Under the pieces are notes generated by a model that had not been told where the DNA came from, ran no database searches, and worked only from the letters and a program-made list of their open reading frames with translations. This document shows positions 63,684 to 64,000 of a stretch of DNA of 64,000 bases, piece by piece. Origin of the DNA: Fratercula arctica. Lineage: Eukaryota; Chordata; Aves; Charadriiformes; Alcidae. Numbering within the stretch: the stretch's first letter is position 1; every line of letters starts with the position of its first letter. The DNA is taken from assembly GCA_947846985.1 (NCBI GenBank), contig CANTUZ010000002.1, positions 149,911,889 to 149,975,888 on the forward strand, read 5' to 3'. The translations under genes and the position numbers were made by a program.

Positions 63684-64000
<317 letters not shown>

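Overview
The window looks like vertebrate, very probably avian, nuclear DNA. The organism call rests on several CR1 LINE fragments of bird type (3' ends with ATTCTRTGA-like octamers, and CR1 reverse-transcriptase peptide), on degenerate MIR-like ancient SINE remnants, on long pure microsatellites, and on the lack of dense coding capacity. No bacterial, phage, organellar, CRISPR, tRNA or rRNA feature is visible. The species cannot be determined from this sequence.

The only protein-coding gene I can support is at the right edge. Its last coding exon is on the minus strand at 63684-63869 and encodes the 61-residue C-terminus of exostosin-1 (EXT1), ending ...[10 protein letters not shown]. Part of the preceding intron lies at 63870-64000. 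Leftward from the stop codon is a candidate 3' UTR with at least two possible 3' ends. One is about 0.3 kb after the stop (ATTAAA at 63415-63420 followed by a GU-rich element). The other is about 5 kb further (AATAAA at 58613-58618). From position 1 to about 58.6 kb the window is therefore sequence downstream of EXT1, and I see no supported gene in it.

From left to right, 1-28.9 kb is mostly single-copy AT-rich intergenic DNA. It carries a perfect (ATT)27 at 6463, a (CTAAT)4/T27 pair at 19.2 kb and a short CR1 3' fragment at 23.4 kb. A degraded plus-strand CR1 lies at 28.9-30.2 kb. A 32.6 kb MIR-like SINE is followed by a roughly 770-nt homopurine GGAA/GAAA array at 36.9-37.7 kb. Another plus-strand CR1 3' end is at 38.9-39.3 kb. 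The 40-50 kb stretch is richer in GC and holds a degenerate 45-bp triplication, a 223-codon open frame with no recognised homologue, a MIR-like remnant, a minus-strand CR1 reverse-transcriptase fragment with an altered catalytic motif, and a T28 tract. A cluster of near-perfect inverted repeats sits at 51.1-51.2 kb, and a CpG-enriched stretch at about 52.0-52.5 kb could be regulatory. A minus-strand CR1 3' end at 58.0-58.3 kb lies just past the distal EXT1 polyadenylation signal.

I found no convincing undescribed biological system. The observations most worth checking are the tandem EXT1 3' ends, the large homopurine array and the hairpin-forming palindrome cluster. Most open frames over 60 codons look like chance frames or simple-repeat artefacts.
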